Part shown: positions 53,212 to 61,751 of the stretch, in pieces
Layout of the letters: every line of letters begins with the position of its first letter
Numbering within the stretch: the stretch's first letter is position 1
Source: Ignavibacteriales bacterium UBA1304
GTDB lineage: Bacteria > Bacteroidota > Ignavibacteria > Ignavibacteriales > Ignavibacteriaceae
Assembly (NCBI GenBank): GCA_002307295.1
Contig: DBTY01000055.1
Coordinates: 1 to 64,000, forward strand
Length of the DNA: 64,000 nucleotides
Reading direction: 5' to 3'
Position numbers and translations under genes: made by a program
Notes under the pieces: generated by a model
Database searches by the model: none
Told to the model about the DNA's origin: nothing
The model's input: only the letters and a program-made list of their open reading frames with translations

Positions 53212-55305
53212 TTGAAAGAATTCAATTCGGAAAGCATCCGAAATATTGCGTTTATAGGACACGGAGGAAGCGGTAAAACCTCTTTCTCCGAGGTCCTTCT
53301 TCATACTGCCGGCGAAATTAACAGAATCGGCTCAATTTCTGAAGGCACTACTACTTCGGATTATTCTCCCAACGAAATCGAAAAACAAATCTCTATCACA
53401 CTTTCCGCCCTGCACCTCGAATGGAACAACACCAAGGTAAATATAATTGACACTCCTGGATTTGCCGATTTTTCAGGCGAAGTTAAAGGCGCATTAAAAA
53501 TTGCCGATACTGCTGTTTTGGTTATTAAAGCCGTTGAAGGCGTTGAAGTGGGCTCGGAAATTACATATGGTTTTGCTGAAGAACGGGACATCCCTACAGC
53601 CATCATTATCAACAAAATTGATAATGAATACTCAAAGTTTAGCGAGGTTTTTGAATCTGCCAAAGAACGAATTTCGCCTTCGGCAGTCGTTGTAACCTTC
53701 CCGGCAAAAGAAGGTATAAACGCAAACACTATTATCGACGTAGTCAAAATGAAGGCTTATCAATACGGCGCAGCAGGCTCCAAAACTGTTACTGAAATTG
53801 ATATCCCCGCCGATCTGCTTCCTGACGCTGAAGAGTACAGAACTCAGCTTACTGAAAAGGTAGCAGAGTTAAACGAAGACTTAATGAACAAATATTTTGA
53901 AGAAGGAGCGCTTTCCGAGGAAGAACTGAAAAACGGGTTGAAAGCGTCCATCCTTAACAAAAACATTGTTCCTGTATTTGCCGTTTCATCATTAAAAGGA
54001 ATTGGCGGCAATAACTTTTTAGATTTTGTAGTCGACTACTTCCCTTCCCCCAAAGACGTCGGAGCCGTTGAAGCTGTTTATAAAGATAAAGACGGTAAAG
54101 TTGGCGTTCAGCCCAATCCAACCGGAGAACCGGTTATTTTTGTTTTTAAGACTATCTCCGAACAGCATGTGGGCGAGCTTTCTTTATTCAAAGTTTATTC
54201 CGGAAACGTAGCCTCCGGTCTTGATTTAGTCAATCAGAATAACGGCAAGACCGAACGTCTTAGCCAGTTATCTATCCTTAACGGACGCAACAGAAAAGAC
54301 ATCACAAAAGTTTATGCCGGCGATATTGCCGCAGTTGTAAAGTTAAAGGATACTCATACAAACAATACGCTTACTTCTAAAAATTTGCCTGTTATTATTC
54401 CTCCTGTAATTTATCCGGGGCCAATAATCAGCGGCGCAATTATAGCTAAAGCTAAAGGCGACGAAGATAAAATAGCTACCGGCTTGCATACTCTGCATGA
54501 AGAAGATTTAACTTTCAGCGTAAAATTTGACCCTGAAATAGCTCAGACAATAATTTCTGGACAGGGCGAATTACAATTAAGTTTAGCAATTAAAAGATTG
54601 AAAGACCGTTACGGCGTTGAAGTGGATTTGGAAGAACCCAAAGTCCCTATGCGCGAAACTATCAAAGGAACCTGCGCAAGCGCAGAATACAAACATAAAA
54701 AACAATCCGGCGGCAGAGGCCAGTTTGGGCACGTTGTGTTTAAGGTTGAGCCTGTGCAAAGAGGCAAAGGATTTGAGTTTGCAAACGCTATTGTAGGCGG
54801 AGTTGTTCCGGGCAGATTTGTTCCCGCAATTGAAAAAGGAGTCGTAGAAACGATGGCCAAAGGCGTGCTTGCAGGCTACCCGGTAGTCGACGTAAAAGTT
54901 ACGCTCTTCTTCGGTTCGTTTCACCCGGTAGATTCCGACGATATGTCATTTAAAATTGCCGCTTCCCAGGGCTTTAAGAAAGGCTTCCTTGATGCAAAAC
55001 CAGTTTTGCTTGAGCCTATTTATGAAGTGGTCATTACCGTCCCCGAAGAAAATATGGGCGACGTAATGGGCGATATTTCGAGCCGCAGAGGTAAAATTCT
55101 TGGTATGGACGCTCAGGGTAAATATCAGGTTATTAAAGCTAATATCCCTTTAGCGGAATTATACAAGTATTCCTCTACTTTAAGAAGTTTAACTCAGGGA
55201 CGCGGAAATCATTCAAAGAAGTTCGCTTTTTATGATGAAGTTCCTAAAGAAGTTGAAACTAAAATAGTTGAAGAATATAAGAAACTAAGAGAAGAAGGTT
55301 TATAA
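53212..55305 (+). CDS. EF-G2-type translation factor GTPase
   Basis: 697 residues from a TTG with GGAGG 7 nt upstream. G1 GHGGSGKTS (16-24) replaces the AHVDAGKTT of EF-G1, G3 is DTPGFADF rather than DTPGHVDF, and G4 is NKID; domains II-V are complete with GGRGQFGHV, GGVVPGRFVPAIEKGV and the C-terminal FAFYDEVPKEV. These variant G boxes mark the EF-G2 (FusA2-like) paralogues rather than the main elongation factor. Likely a translation factor of condition-specific or recycling role. Ends in a terminator at 55364-55394. Confidence 0.9.
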   Translation: MKEFNSESIRNIAFIGHGGSGKTSFSEVLLHTAGEINRIGSISEGTTTSDYSPNEIEKQISITLSALHLEWNNTKVNIIDTPGFADFSGEVKGALKIADTAVLVIKAVEGVEVGSEITYGFAEERDIPTAIIINKIDNEYSKFSEVFESAKERISPSAVVVTFPAKEGINANTIIDVVKMKAYQYGAAGSKTVTEIDIPADLLPDAEEYRTQLTEKVAELNEDLMNKYFEEGALSEEELKNGLKASILNKNIVPVFAVSSLKGIGGNNFLDFVVDYFPSPKDVGAVEAVYKDKDGKVGVQPNPTGEPVIFVFKTISEQHVGELSLFKVYSGNVASGLDLVNQNNGKTERLSQLSILNGRNRKDITKVYAGDIAAVVKLKDTHTNNTLTSKNLPVIIPPVIYPGPIISGAIIAKAKGDEDKIATGLHTLHEEDLTFSVKFDPEIAQTIISGQGELQLSLAIKRLKDRYGVEVDLEEPKVPMRETIKGTCASAEYKHKKQSGGRGQFGHVVFKVEPVQRGKGFEFANAIVGGVVPGRFVPAIEKGVVETMAKGVLAGYPVVDVKVTLFFGSFHPVDSDDMSFKIAASQGFKKGFLDAKPVLLEPIYEVVITVPEENMGDVMGDISSRRGKILGMDAQGKYQVIKANIPLAELYKYSSTLRSLTQGRGNHSKKFAFYDEVPKEVETKIVEEYKKLREEGL

Positions 55306-55363
55306 GAATAGTATTTTAATATTATCAGTATATTATTTCTTATAAATAGAATTTATTTTTTAT

Positions 55364-55394
55364 AGAGACTGTATTAATTTACAGTCTCTTTTTT
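55364..55394 (+). terminator. Intrinsic terminator after the EF-G2 gene
   Basis: AGAGACTGTA (55364-55373) pairs perfectly with TACAGTCTCT (55380-55389), loop TTAATT, then T5. Confidence 0.85.
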
Positions 55395-55424
55395 GTGAAA
55401 TTATTATTTGAATCATGAGGCATT

Positions 55425-55940
55425 ATGGAAAAAATGTGGTCCCCCTGGCGTTCGCAATATATCGACTCGTTGAACGACAAAGACAAAACAGACGCTTGCG
55501 TTTTCTGCGAAAAGCAAAAGAAAGATTGCGATATTCCCGAAAGTCTGCTTATAGCAAAAAACAAACTAACATTTACAATATTAAATCTATACCCGTACAA
55601 CAACGGGCACTTAATGGTTATCCCATACAGACACACGAGCGATTTCCTGTCGCTTACGACTGAAGAAAATTCTGAAATATTGTTAGAGTTGCAAAAAGCC
55701 AAAAGAATACTCGACGAAGTTTATCATCCTGAAGGGTTTAACATTGGCGCAAATTTAGGCAAAGTGGGCGGAGCAGGAATATTCGAGCACTTACATTTCC
55801 ACATAGTTCCCCGCTGGAACGGCGACACCAATTTTATGCCCGTCTTAGGCGAAGTTAAAATTTTATCGCAGGATTTGCTCGACTCCCAGAAGCGGCTCAG
55901 AGCGGCATATTTACAATTGTTCGGCTCCTCCGAAAAATAA
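55425..55940 (+). CDS. HIT-family hydrolase / ATP-adenylyltransferase-like
   Basis: 171 residues. N-terminal zinc-like motif CVFC (about 25-28), NLYPYNNGHLMVIPYRH, and the histidine triad HLHFHIVPRW with a following GDTNFMPVLGE, which is typical of the bacterial HIT family related to Ap4A phosphorylase. Hydrolyses or transfers nucleoside phosphoramidates, dinucleoside polyphosphates or similar. Monocistronic, next to a 30-nt palindrome and upstream of the trp promoter. Confidence 0.92.
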   Translation: MEKMWSPWRSQYIDSLNDKDKTDACVFCEKQKKDCDIPESLLIAKNKLTFTILNLYPYNNGHLMVIPYRHTSDFLSLTTEENSEILLELQKAKRILDEVYHPEGFNIGANLGKVGGAGIFEHLHFHIVPRWNGDTNFMPVLGEVKILSQDLLDSQKRLRAAYLQLFGSSEK

Positions 55941-55989
55941 TTTTTTTCTTGTGGGCTCTGGCGCCCCCGCCTGCGCTTTGTATTTTTTC

Positions 55990-56019
55990 TGTAGAGCCGC
56001 AAAATTTTGCGGCTCTACA
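55990..56019. repeat. Perfect 30-nt palindrome (TGTAGAG family)
   Basis: Half-site TGTAGAGCCGCAAAA followed by its exact reverse complement. It differs from the copy at 22805-22834 only at one position of each arm, C:G here and A:T there, so the change preserves pairing. Another candidate terminator-like element for the HIT gene, though no clear T run follows. Confidence 0.85.
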
Positions 56020-56051
56020 TTTTAAATTTTACGACAAAACATTTTTTTAAC

Positions 56052-56082
56052 TTGACATTACAGCAAATAGATATTAGGTTTG
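56052..56082 (+). promoter_or_regulatory. Predicted trp operon promoter
   Basis: TTGACA (56052-56057), 17 nt, TAGGTTTG (56075-56082). The -7 element matches the Bacteroidota consensus TAnnTTTG exactly. The transcript should start near 56087-56090, only a few bases before the leader ATG, so the leader mRNA would be almost leaderless. Confidence 0.75.
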
Positions 56083-56092
56083 CTTTACGATT

Positions 56093-56179
56093 ATGAAAAA
56101 ATTAACTGAAACATATTATCCAAGCCTTACAACAGCCTTTTATTTTTGGTGGTTTAGTCGGATAAATACGTCTCAGTGA
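56093..56179 (+). CDS. trpL: trp leader peptide, 28 residues with FYFWWF
   Basis: Starts ATG AAA AAA TTA ACT GAA and ends CAG TGA. Tyr8-Tyr9 and the run Phe16-Tyr17-Phe18-Trp19-Trp20-Phe21 give eight aromatic residues in 28, with two tandem Trp codons at 56147-56152. It lies between the promoter and an attenuator terminator (56208-56239) ahead of trpE. Ribosome stalling at Trp, or at Phe/Tyr, should leave the segment 56171-56180 free to form an antiterminator. There is no Shine-Dalgarno sequence; the predicted transcript is near-leaderless. The sequence is visible directly; the regulation is inferred from trp and phe attenuators. Confidence 0.85.
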   Translation: MKKLTETYYPSLTTAFYFWWFSRINTSQ

Positions 56180-56180
56180 A
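56171..56180 (+). promoter_or_regulatory. Candidate antiterminator segment overlapping the leader stop codon
   Basis: TCTCAGTGAA here is the exact reverse complement of TTCACTGAGA (56220-56229), which forms the loop and 3' arm of the terminator. A ribosome finishing the leader would cover it; one stalled at the Trp codons would not. It competes for the 3' arm, whereas the classical E. coli antiterminator uses the 5' arm. Confidence 0.6.
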
Positions 56181-56207
56181 TTTGATGATACATTTTAATT
56201 TTTAAAA

Positions 56208-56239
56208 AGCCCTTCTCAGTTCACTGAGAGGGGTTTTTT
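56208..56239 (+). terminator. trp attenuator terminator
   Basis: CCCTTCTCAG (56210-56219), loop TTCA, CTGAGAGGGG (56224-56233), a 10-bp stem with one G-U pair, followed by TTTTTT (56234-56239). It lies between the leader peptide and trpE, so it serves as an attenuator, not an operon end. Confidence 0.88.
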
Positions 56240-56268
56240 GTTTTATACACTAATTATTTTTTACGATC

Positions 56269-57744
56269 ATGGATTTTAATAAATTTAAAGAATTATCTGA
56301 GACTTTCAATCTCATCCCGGTTTACGAAGTCATCACCGCCGACCTGCTTACTCCGGCGCTTGCCTATCTTAAAATAAGGGAAAAGAATAAGCAAAGCTTT
56401 TTACTGGAATCGGTAGAAGGCCCTGCAAATATTGCAAGGTATTCGTTCATTGGAATAAATCCTGAAAAAATTATTTCCAATAAAGGAATGAACTTCACCG
56501 AAACTACCGGCTCGTCGACTAAAGAAACAAACGAAAGCATTTTCGATTATATAAAAAAAGAAATTAACCGTTATAAACAGCCGCGTCTTGAGGAACTCCC
56601 TGATTTTACCGGCGGACTTGTAGGTTATATCGGTTACGAAAATATTGCTCTCATTGAAAAATCAATAAAATTTACGACGCAAAGCTTTAACAATAAGGAT
56701 TCAATACTTGGCATTTATAAAAACATTTTAGCTTTTGACCACTACAAACGCCAGATTATTTTAATTGCAAATGTAGAGATCATCCCTGGTAAAAGCCTTG
56801 AAGAATCATATGCGCAGGCGAAAGAAGAAATTAAAGGATTAAAGATCCGGTTACAAAAACCAGTCGAATATTCTTCGAATTTCAAACTACAGCAGAACAT
56901 TAATCAGGATTTTGACCGTGAAGAATATTACAAAGCCGTAGAAGCAAGCAAACAGAATATTCTTGAAGGAGATATTTTTCAGCTTGTTCTTTCCAAGAGA
57001 TTTTCTTCAACATTTACCGGAGACGTATTTAACGTTTACAGAGCGCTTAGAAACATTAATCCTTCCCCTTACATGTACTTTTTAGAATTTGGAAATAACT
57101 TTCAGGTAATTGGAGCTTCGCCGGAAGATCTTGTAAAAGTAAAAAACCGAGTAGCGCAAACGCTGCCAATTGCAGGCACCAGAAGACGCGGCAAAACAAA
57201 AGAAGAAGACGCAGCGCTTGAAGAAACGCTTGTAAACGACCCAAAAGAAATTGCCGAGCATACTATGCTTGTAGACCTTGGCCGTAACGATTTAGGCCGC
57301 GTTTGTAAATATGGCACAGTTGAACTTAAAGAAAAAATGCAGGTTCACAGATACTCTCACGTAATGCATATGGTTTCAAGAGTTGAAGGAATTCTTGCCG
57401 ACGATAAAGACGCTATCGACGCGCTAAAATCGTGCTTCCCTGCCGGAACAGTCTCCGGAGCCCCTAAAATAAGGGCTATGCAGCTTATCAACAACTATGA
57501 AAAGGAAGAAAGAAACGTATATGCAGGCGCCGCGGGATACTTCGATTTTTCGGGCAACCTTGATATGTGTATTGCAATCAGGACTCTCTTTGCCAAAGAC
57601 GGCACAATATACTGGCAGTCCGGCGGAGGTTTAGTGGCGGATAGTATTCCGGAATTGGAAGCTAAAGAAGTTATTAATAAATCGGCGGCTATGTTTAACG
57701 CTTTGAAACGCGCGGAGGTTATAGATGAAAATTTTAGCGATTGA
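56269..57744 (+). CDS. trpE: Anthranilate synthase component I
   Basis: 491 residues. N-terminal LLES motif for feedback inhibition by tryptophan (FLLESVEGPANIARYSFIG), then the chorismate-binding domain: LSKRFSS, SPYMYFLEFG, GASPEDLVKV, PIAGTRRRGKT, DLGRNDLGRV, HMVSRVEG, FPAGTVSGAPKIRAM, IRTLF and WQSGGG. Converts chorismate and NH3 (or TrpG-supplied ammonia) to anthranilate. First structural gene of the operon, read through the attenuator. Its last 20 nt overlap trpG. Confidence 0.98.
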   Translation: MDFNKFKELSETFNLIPVYEVITADLLTPALAYLKIREKNKQSFLLESVEGPANIARYSFIGINPEKIISNKGMNFTETTGSSTKETNESIFDYIKKEINRYKQPRLEELPDFTGGLVGYIGYENIALIEKSIKFTTQSFNNKDSILGIYKNILAFDHYKRQIILIANVEIIPGKSLEESYAQAKEEIKGLKIRLQKPVEYSSNFKLQQNINQDFDREEYYKAVEASKQNILEGDIFQLVLSKRFSSTFTGDVFNVYRALRNINPSPYMYFLEFGNNFQVIGASPEDLVKVKNRVAQTLPIAGTRRRGKTKEEDAALEETLVNDPKEIAEHTMLVDLGRNDLGRVCKYGTVELKEKMQVHRYSHVMHMVSRVEGILADDKDAIDALKSCFPAGTVSGAPKIRAMQLINNYEKEERNVYAGAAGYFDFSGNLDMCIAIRTLFAKDGTIYWQSGGGLVADSIPELEAKEVINKSAAMFNALKRAEVIDENFSD

Positions 57745-58291
57745 TAATTACGATTCGTTTACATACAACTTAGTGCAGCTTATTGGCGGCTTTGGATGCG
57801 AATTATATATTAAACGTAATGACGAAATTACCCTGGAAGAAATAAAAAAACTTAACCCGGATAAAATATTAATTTCTCCGGGACCCGGCAAACCTGAAAG
57901 CGCCGGGATGTCCTTGACTGTTATAAAGGAATTCGGAAAAACCATTCCTACGCTTGGCGTATGCCTTGGGCATCAGTCAATCGGTATTGTATTCGGCAGC
58001 GAAGTAATAAAAGCTCCATATCTTATGCATGGTAAAATTTCTTCCATATTCCACGACGGCAAAACAATTTTCAGCGGTATACCGCAGGGCTTTGAAGCTA
58101 CCCGGTACCATTCGCTGATAATAAAAAGAGAAACTCTTTCCAGCGAGCTTGAAATATCAGCCGAAACAAAAGACGGAATTATTATGGGCGTCCGGCATAA
58201 ACAATATCCTATCGAAGGGATTCAGTTTCATCCTGAATCATTCCTTACCATTGAAGGTAAAAACTTAATTAAAAACTGGTTAACAAAATAA
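57725..58291 (+). CDS. trpG: Anthranilate synthase component II (glutamine amidotransferase)
   Basis: 188 residues. Class I glutamine amidotransferase: DNYDSFTYNLVQ, SPGPGKPESAG, catalytic Cys in GVCLGHQSIG, and His/Glu in GIQFHPES. Supplies ammonia from glutamine to TrpE and may also serve p-aminobenzoate synthesis. GGAGG lies 7 nt before the ATG, inside the end of trpE. Not fused to trpE or trpD. Confidence 0.97.
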   Translation: MKILAIDNYDSFTYNLVQLIGGFGCELYIKRNDEITLEEIKKLNPDKILISPGPGKPESAGMSLTVIKEFGKTIPTLGVCLGHQSIGIVFGSEVIKAPYLMHGKISSIFHDGKTIFSGIPQGFEATRYHSLIIKRETLSSELEISAETKDGIIMGVRHKQYPIEGIQFHPESFLTIEGKNLIKNWLTK

Positions 58292-58296
58292 ACATC

Positions 58297-59307
58297 ATGA
58301 TAAAAGAGACATTAGAAAACTTAATCGATAAAAAAGACCTTTCATTAGAACAGTCTTACAGCGTTATGAATGAGATAATGACCGGAAAAGTAAACACATC
58401 GCATTTAGCCGGATTGTTAATAGCACTTAAATCTAAAGGCGAAACTTCTATAGAGATAGCCGGATTTGCTAAGGCAATGAGAGATAACGGAATAAAACTA
58501 AACAATTCTTTTAGCGACGCAATTGACGTCTGCGGAACCGGAGGCGACTATTCAGGCACGTTCAATATTTCTACCGCCACTTCTTTTGTAACCGCCGCAA
58601 ACGGAATTAAAGTAGCCAAACACGGTAACCGCTCTATTTCCAGCAGCAGCGGCAGCGCGGATGTTTTGCAAGAACTCGGCGTAAATATTAATATGAAAAA
58701 AGAAGAAGCGGAAAACGCTCTTAATAAAATTGGTATCGCTTTTTTATTCGCGCCTAATTATCACCCTGCAATGAAGTACGCGGCTCCGGTCAGGAAAGAA
58801 TTGGGCGTCAAAACAGTCTTTAATATACTCGGCCCTTTAACTAACCCCGCTCAGGTAAAAAGACAAATGACCGGAACATATAACAAAAAGACTGCCGAAA
58901 TAATGGCTCAATCGGCTTTGCACTTAGACTATGACAAGGTCTGTATTTTATGCTCAGAAAATAAATACGACGAAATTTTACTAAATGGCAAGACTGATAT
59001 ATTTGAGTACAGTAAAGACAAAGGAGTGATTAACTTTTCAGTTTCTAACGAAACATTCTTTTACCCTAAAGTTGAACTAAAAGATATTAAAGGCGACACC
59101 GCAAAACATAACGCTGAAATAATTACAAAACTATTTACTGAAAAAAATAAAGACGGTCATTTTTATGTCGTTGCGGCAAACGCGGCTTTTGCGTTATACT
59201 GTGCAGATTTTTCTAAAAATTTAGACGAGTGCCGTAAAGCCGCAGAAGACGCTATACTTAGCGGAAGAGCTTATAGTAAATTAGAAGAATTAAGAAACTT
59301 AAACTAA
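58297..59307 (+). CDS. trpD: Anthranilate phosphoribosyltransferase
   Basis: 336 residues, normal length. CGTGGDYSGTFNIST (PRPP and anthranilate loop), VAKHGNRSISSSSGSADVLQELG, FAPNYHPAMKYAAPVRKELGVKTVFNILGPLTNPA. Joins anthranilate and PRPP to phosphoribosylanthranilate. Separated from trpG by 5 nt and from trpC by 13 nt, so translation is probably coupled. Confidence 0.98.
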   Translation: MIKETLENLIDKKDLSLEQSYSVMNEIMTGKVNTSHLAGLLIALKSKGETSIEIAGFAKAMRDNGIKLNNSFSDAIDVCGTGGDYSGTFNISTATSFVTAANGIKVAKHGNRSISSSSGSADVLQELGVNINMKKEEAENALNKIGIAFLFAPNYHPAMKYAAPVRKELGVKTVFNILGPLTNPAQVKRQMTGTYNKKTAEIMAQSALHLDYDKVCILCSENKYDEILLNGKTDIFEYSKDKGVINFSVSNETFFYPKVELKDIKGDTAKHNAEIITKLFTEKNKDGHFYVVAANAAFALYCADFSKNLDECRKAAEDAILSGRAYSKLEELRNLN

Positions 59308-59320
59308 ACAAAATTATAAT

Positions 59321-60115
59321 ATGAATATTCTTGAACAAATTGTTGAAACAAAAAAAGAAGAAGTTATCGCTCTTAAAAGAGATTTCACTCTTAGCGCGTT
59401 TAAGGATTCTGAATTTTTCGACAAACAGACTTTGGATTTTGCCGCTTCTATTTCGCAAAAAGGAAAACTGAATGTTATAGCCGAAATAAAAAAAGCAAGC
59501 CCTTCAAAAGGGTTAATAAGACCGGACTTTAACCATCTTAAAATTGCGGATATCTATTTTGAAAATGACGCGCAGGCAATTTCGATACTGACAGATAAAA
59601 ATTATTTTCAGGGAAGTCTTAATTATCTTAAAGACATTGCAAAAATAAAATCGGCTCCGCTTTTAAGAAAAGAATTTATCATTGACGAGTACCAGGTCTT
59701 TGAATCCAAATCTGCCGGAGCGGACGCTATACTTTTGATTTCTGAAATCCTTTCAGCAGCGCAGATAAAAGAGCTTACATTGGCCGCAAAAGAATTAGGC
59801 CTGCACGTTCTATTGGAATTGCACTCTATAGAGCAGATTAAAAAAATAGATTTTTCTCTGAATAATATAATTGGCGTAAACAACCGGAACCTTGAAGACT
59901 TTTCCGTAAATCTTGAAACCACAAAAACTGTGGCCGGATTATTAAGCGAAGCTAATATTTGCGTTTCGGAAAGCGGAATTAGCTCTAAAGAAGACGTCGA
60001 TTTTATAAAAGAAACGAAAGCGAAAGCAATTTTGATCGGCGAATACTTTATGCGCGATAAAGATATAAAAGCGAAATTTGTTGAACTAAACGAATGGCTG
60101 CATCGTGAAAATTAA
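59321..60115 (+). CDS. trpC: Indole-3-glycerol phosphate synthase
   Basis: 264 residues, (beta/alpha)8 barrel. VIAEIKKASPSKGLIRPDF with catalytic Lys, AISILTDKNYFQGSL, PLLRKEFIIDEYQV, LLISEIL, IIGVNNRNLEDFSV, and SESGISSKEDV with the phosphate-binding Ser-Gly. Ring closure of CdRP to indole-3-glycerol phosphate. Monofunctional: the PRAI activity is in the separate trpF, which overlaps its last 11 nt. Confidence 0.97.
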   Translation: MNILEQIVETKKEEVIALKRDFTLSAFKDSEFFDKQTLDFAASISQKGKLNVIAEIKKASPSKGLIRPDFNHLKIADIYFENDAQAISILTDKNYFQGSLNYLKDIAKIKSAPLLRKEFIIDEYQVFESKSAGADAILLISEILSAAQIKELTLAAKELGLHVLLELHSIEQIKKIDFSLNNIIGVNNRNLEDFSVNLETTKTVAGLLSEANICVSESGISSKEDVDFIKETKAKAILIGEYFMRDKDIKAKFVELNEWLHREN

Positions 60116-60716
60116 AATCTGCGGTATAACAAATATTGAAGACGCGCTTTTGTGCCAGGAGCTTGGCTCCGACGCGCTGGGATTCATTTTTTACAAAAAC
60201 AGCAAACGATATATAAAGCCTGATGATGCTGCTGATATTATCAGCGCGCTCTCCCCTTTTACTTTTAAGGTCGGAGTGTTTGTAAACGAACCGATAGAAA
60301 ACGTCCGGCTAATATTTGAAACTGCAAAATTAAATTTAGTTCAGCTGCATGGCAATGAAGATTACAACTATATAAAAGCGTTGAATCTGCCTGTAATAAA
60401 AAGCATAAGAGTTAAGCCCGATTTTGATTATGCTAAACTTGACGAATATCCCGGAACTAATTTTCTGTTTGATAATTACTCGCACGATTTATTCGGCGGA
60501 ACAGGCGAAGCGTTTAACTGGAATTCTATTCCGGCAAATATCAGGAACAAAATAATTTTAGCCGGAGGCATTTCGGCGGATAACATTGAAAAAGTAATTA
60601 AAATAATTAACCCATTGGCTGTAGATATTTCATCTTCCATTGAAAGCAGTCCGGGTAAAAAAGATATAACCAAAACAAAAGAGTTTTTTTCAGTATTAAA
60701 TAAAAACAGGAGGTAG
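60105..60716 (+). CDS. trpF: Phosphoribosylanthranilate isomerase
   Basis: 203 residues from a GTG start overlapping trpC. KICGITNIEDALLCQELGSDALGFIFY with the catalytic Cys, VGVFVNEPIENV, VQLHGNED, FLFDNYSHDLFGGTGEAFNW with the catalytic Asp, LAGGISADNIEKVI and DISSSIESSPGKKD. Amadori rearrangement of PRA to CdRP. Standard length. Confidence 0.96.
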   Translation: MKIKICGITNIEDALLCQELGSDALGFIFYKNSKRYIKPDDAADIISALSPFTFKVGVFVNEPIENVRLIFETAKLNLVQLHGNEDYNYIKALNLPVIKSIRVKPDFDYAKLDEYPGTNFLFDNYSHDLFGGTGEAFNWNSIPANIRNKIILAGGISADNIEKVIKIINPLAVDISSSIESSPGKKDITKTKEFFSVLNKNRR

Positions 60717-60719
60717 AAA

Positions 60720-61751
60720 ATGTTAGTAGTAATGGACTTGTCCGCTTCCCAAAAAGAAGTAGATAGCGTTATAAATAAAATTGAAAACAATAATTGTAAA
60801 TCGCATATTATTTACGGAAACCAAAAAATTGCAATTGGCGTTACAGGCCAGACGCAAAAACTTTCTGAAGACGATTTCCTGACTATGGACGCTGTAATAG
60901 ACGTTATGCGCGTTTCTAAGAAATACAAATTAGTCAGCCGCGAAATGAAAGACGAAGATACCGTAATTGACGTTAAAGGAAATCTTATTGGCTCTGACGA
61001 ATTATTAATTATTGCCGGTCCCTGTTCCGTTGAAAGCAGGCAGCAGGTGTTTGATATTGCAGGCGAACTAAAAGAAATGGGAATTAAGTTTTTCCGCGCA
61101 GGCGCTTATAAACCGCGCACAAGCCCGTATGCTTTTCAGGGACTTAAAGAAAAAGGTCTTGAATATCTTGCCGACGTAAAAAAAGAATTAGGCATGATTA
61201 TAGTCACCGAAGCTAAAGACTCAAACAATTTAGAGCAGCTTGCCGAAGTATCAGATATAATTCAGATTGGCGCAAGAAATATGCAGAACTTCAGTTTGTT
61301 AGAGGAAGTTGGCCGGTTAAAAAATCCTATTCTCTTAAAAAGAGGTTTAGCCGCTTCTATTGAAGACTTGTTAATGAGCGCCGAATATATTTTATCAGAA
61401 GGAAATTATAACGTAATCCTTTGCGAAAGAGGAATAAGAACTTTTGAGACGATGACTCGTAATACGTTGGATTTAAACGCTATCCCGGTTGTTAAACAAC
61501 AGTCGCACCTCCCTATTATCGTTGATCCTTCGCACGGCATAGGCATATGGGATAAAGTTCCTCCAATGGCTATGGCAGGCATTGCCTGCGGCGCAGACGG
61601 AATCGTTGTTGAAGTGCATAACAAACCAGATCAGGCTCTGTCTGACGGCGCGCAGTCTTTAACTCCTAAACATTTCAAAGAACTCCTCCAAAAAATTCAG
61701 GAGCTTGCCCCAGTAGTAAATAAAAAAGTAACCCTGGAATGCGCAGTATGA
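60720..61751 (+). CDS. DAHP synthase, type I-beta, with N-terminal regulatory domain
   Basis: 343 residues, with AGGAGG 6 nt before the ATG. Residues 1-70 are a ferredoxin/ACT-like extension of the kind that confers aromatic feedback in Thermotoga-type enzymes; 75-343 is the barrel: [81 protein letters not shown] and [14 protein letters not shown]. Condenses PEP and erythrose-4-phosphate, the entry step to chorismate. Its stop overlaps the trpB start (ATGA), so it is an integral member of the trp operon. Confidence 0.95.
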   Translation: MLVVMDLSASQKEVDSVINKIENNNCKSHIIYGNQKIAIGVTGQTQKLSEDDFLTMDAVIDVMRVSKKYKLVSREMKDEDTVIDVKGNLIGSDELLIIAGPCSVESRQQVFDIAGELKEMGIKFFRAGAYKPRTSPYAFQGLKEKGLEYLADVKKELGMIIVTEAKDSNNLEQLAEVSDIIQIGARNMQNFSLLEEVGRLKNPILLKRGLAASIEDLLMSAEYILSEGNYNVILCERGIRTFETMTRNTLDLNAIPVVKQQSHLPIIVDPSHGIGIWDKVPPMAMAGIACGADGIVVEVHNKPDQALSDGAQSLTPKHFKELLQKIQELAPVVNKKVTLECAV

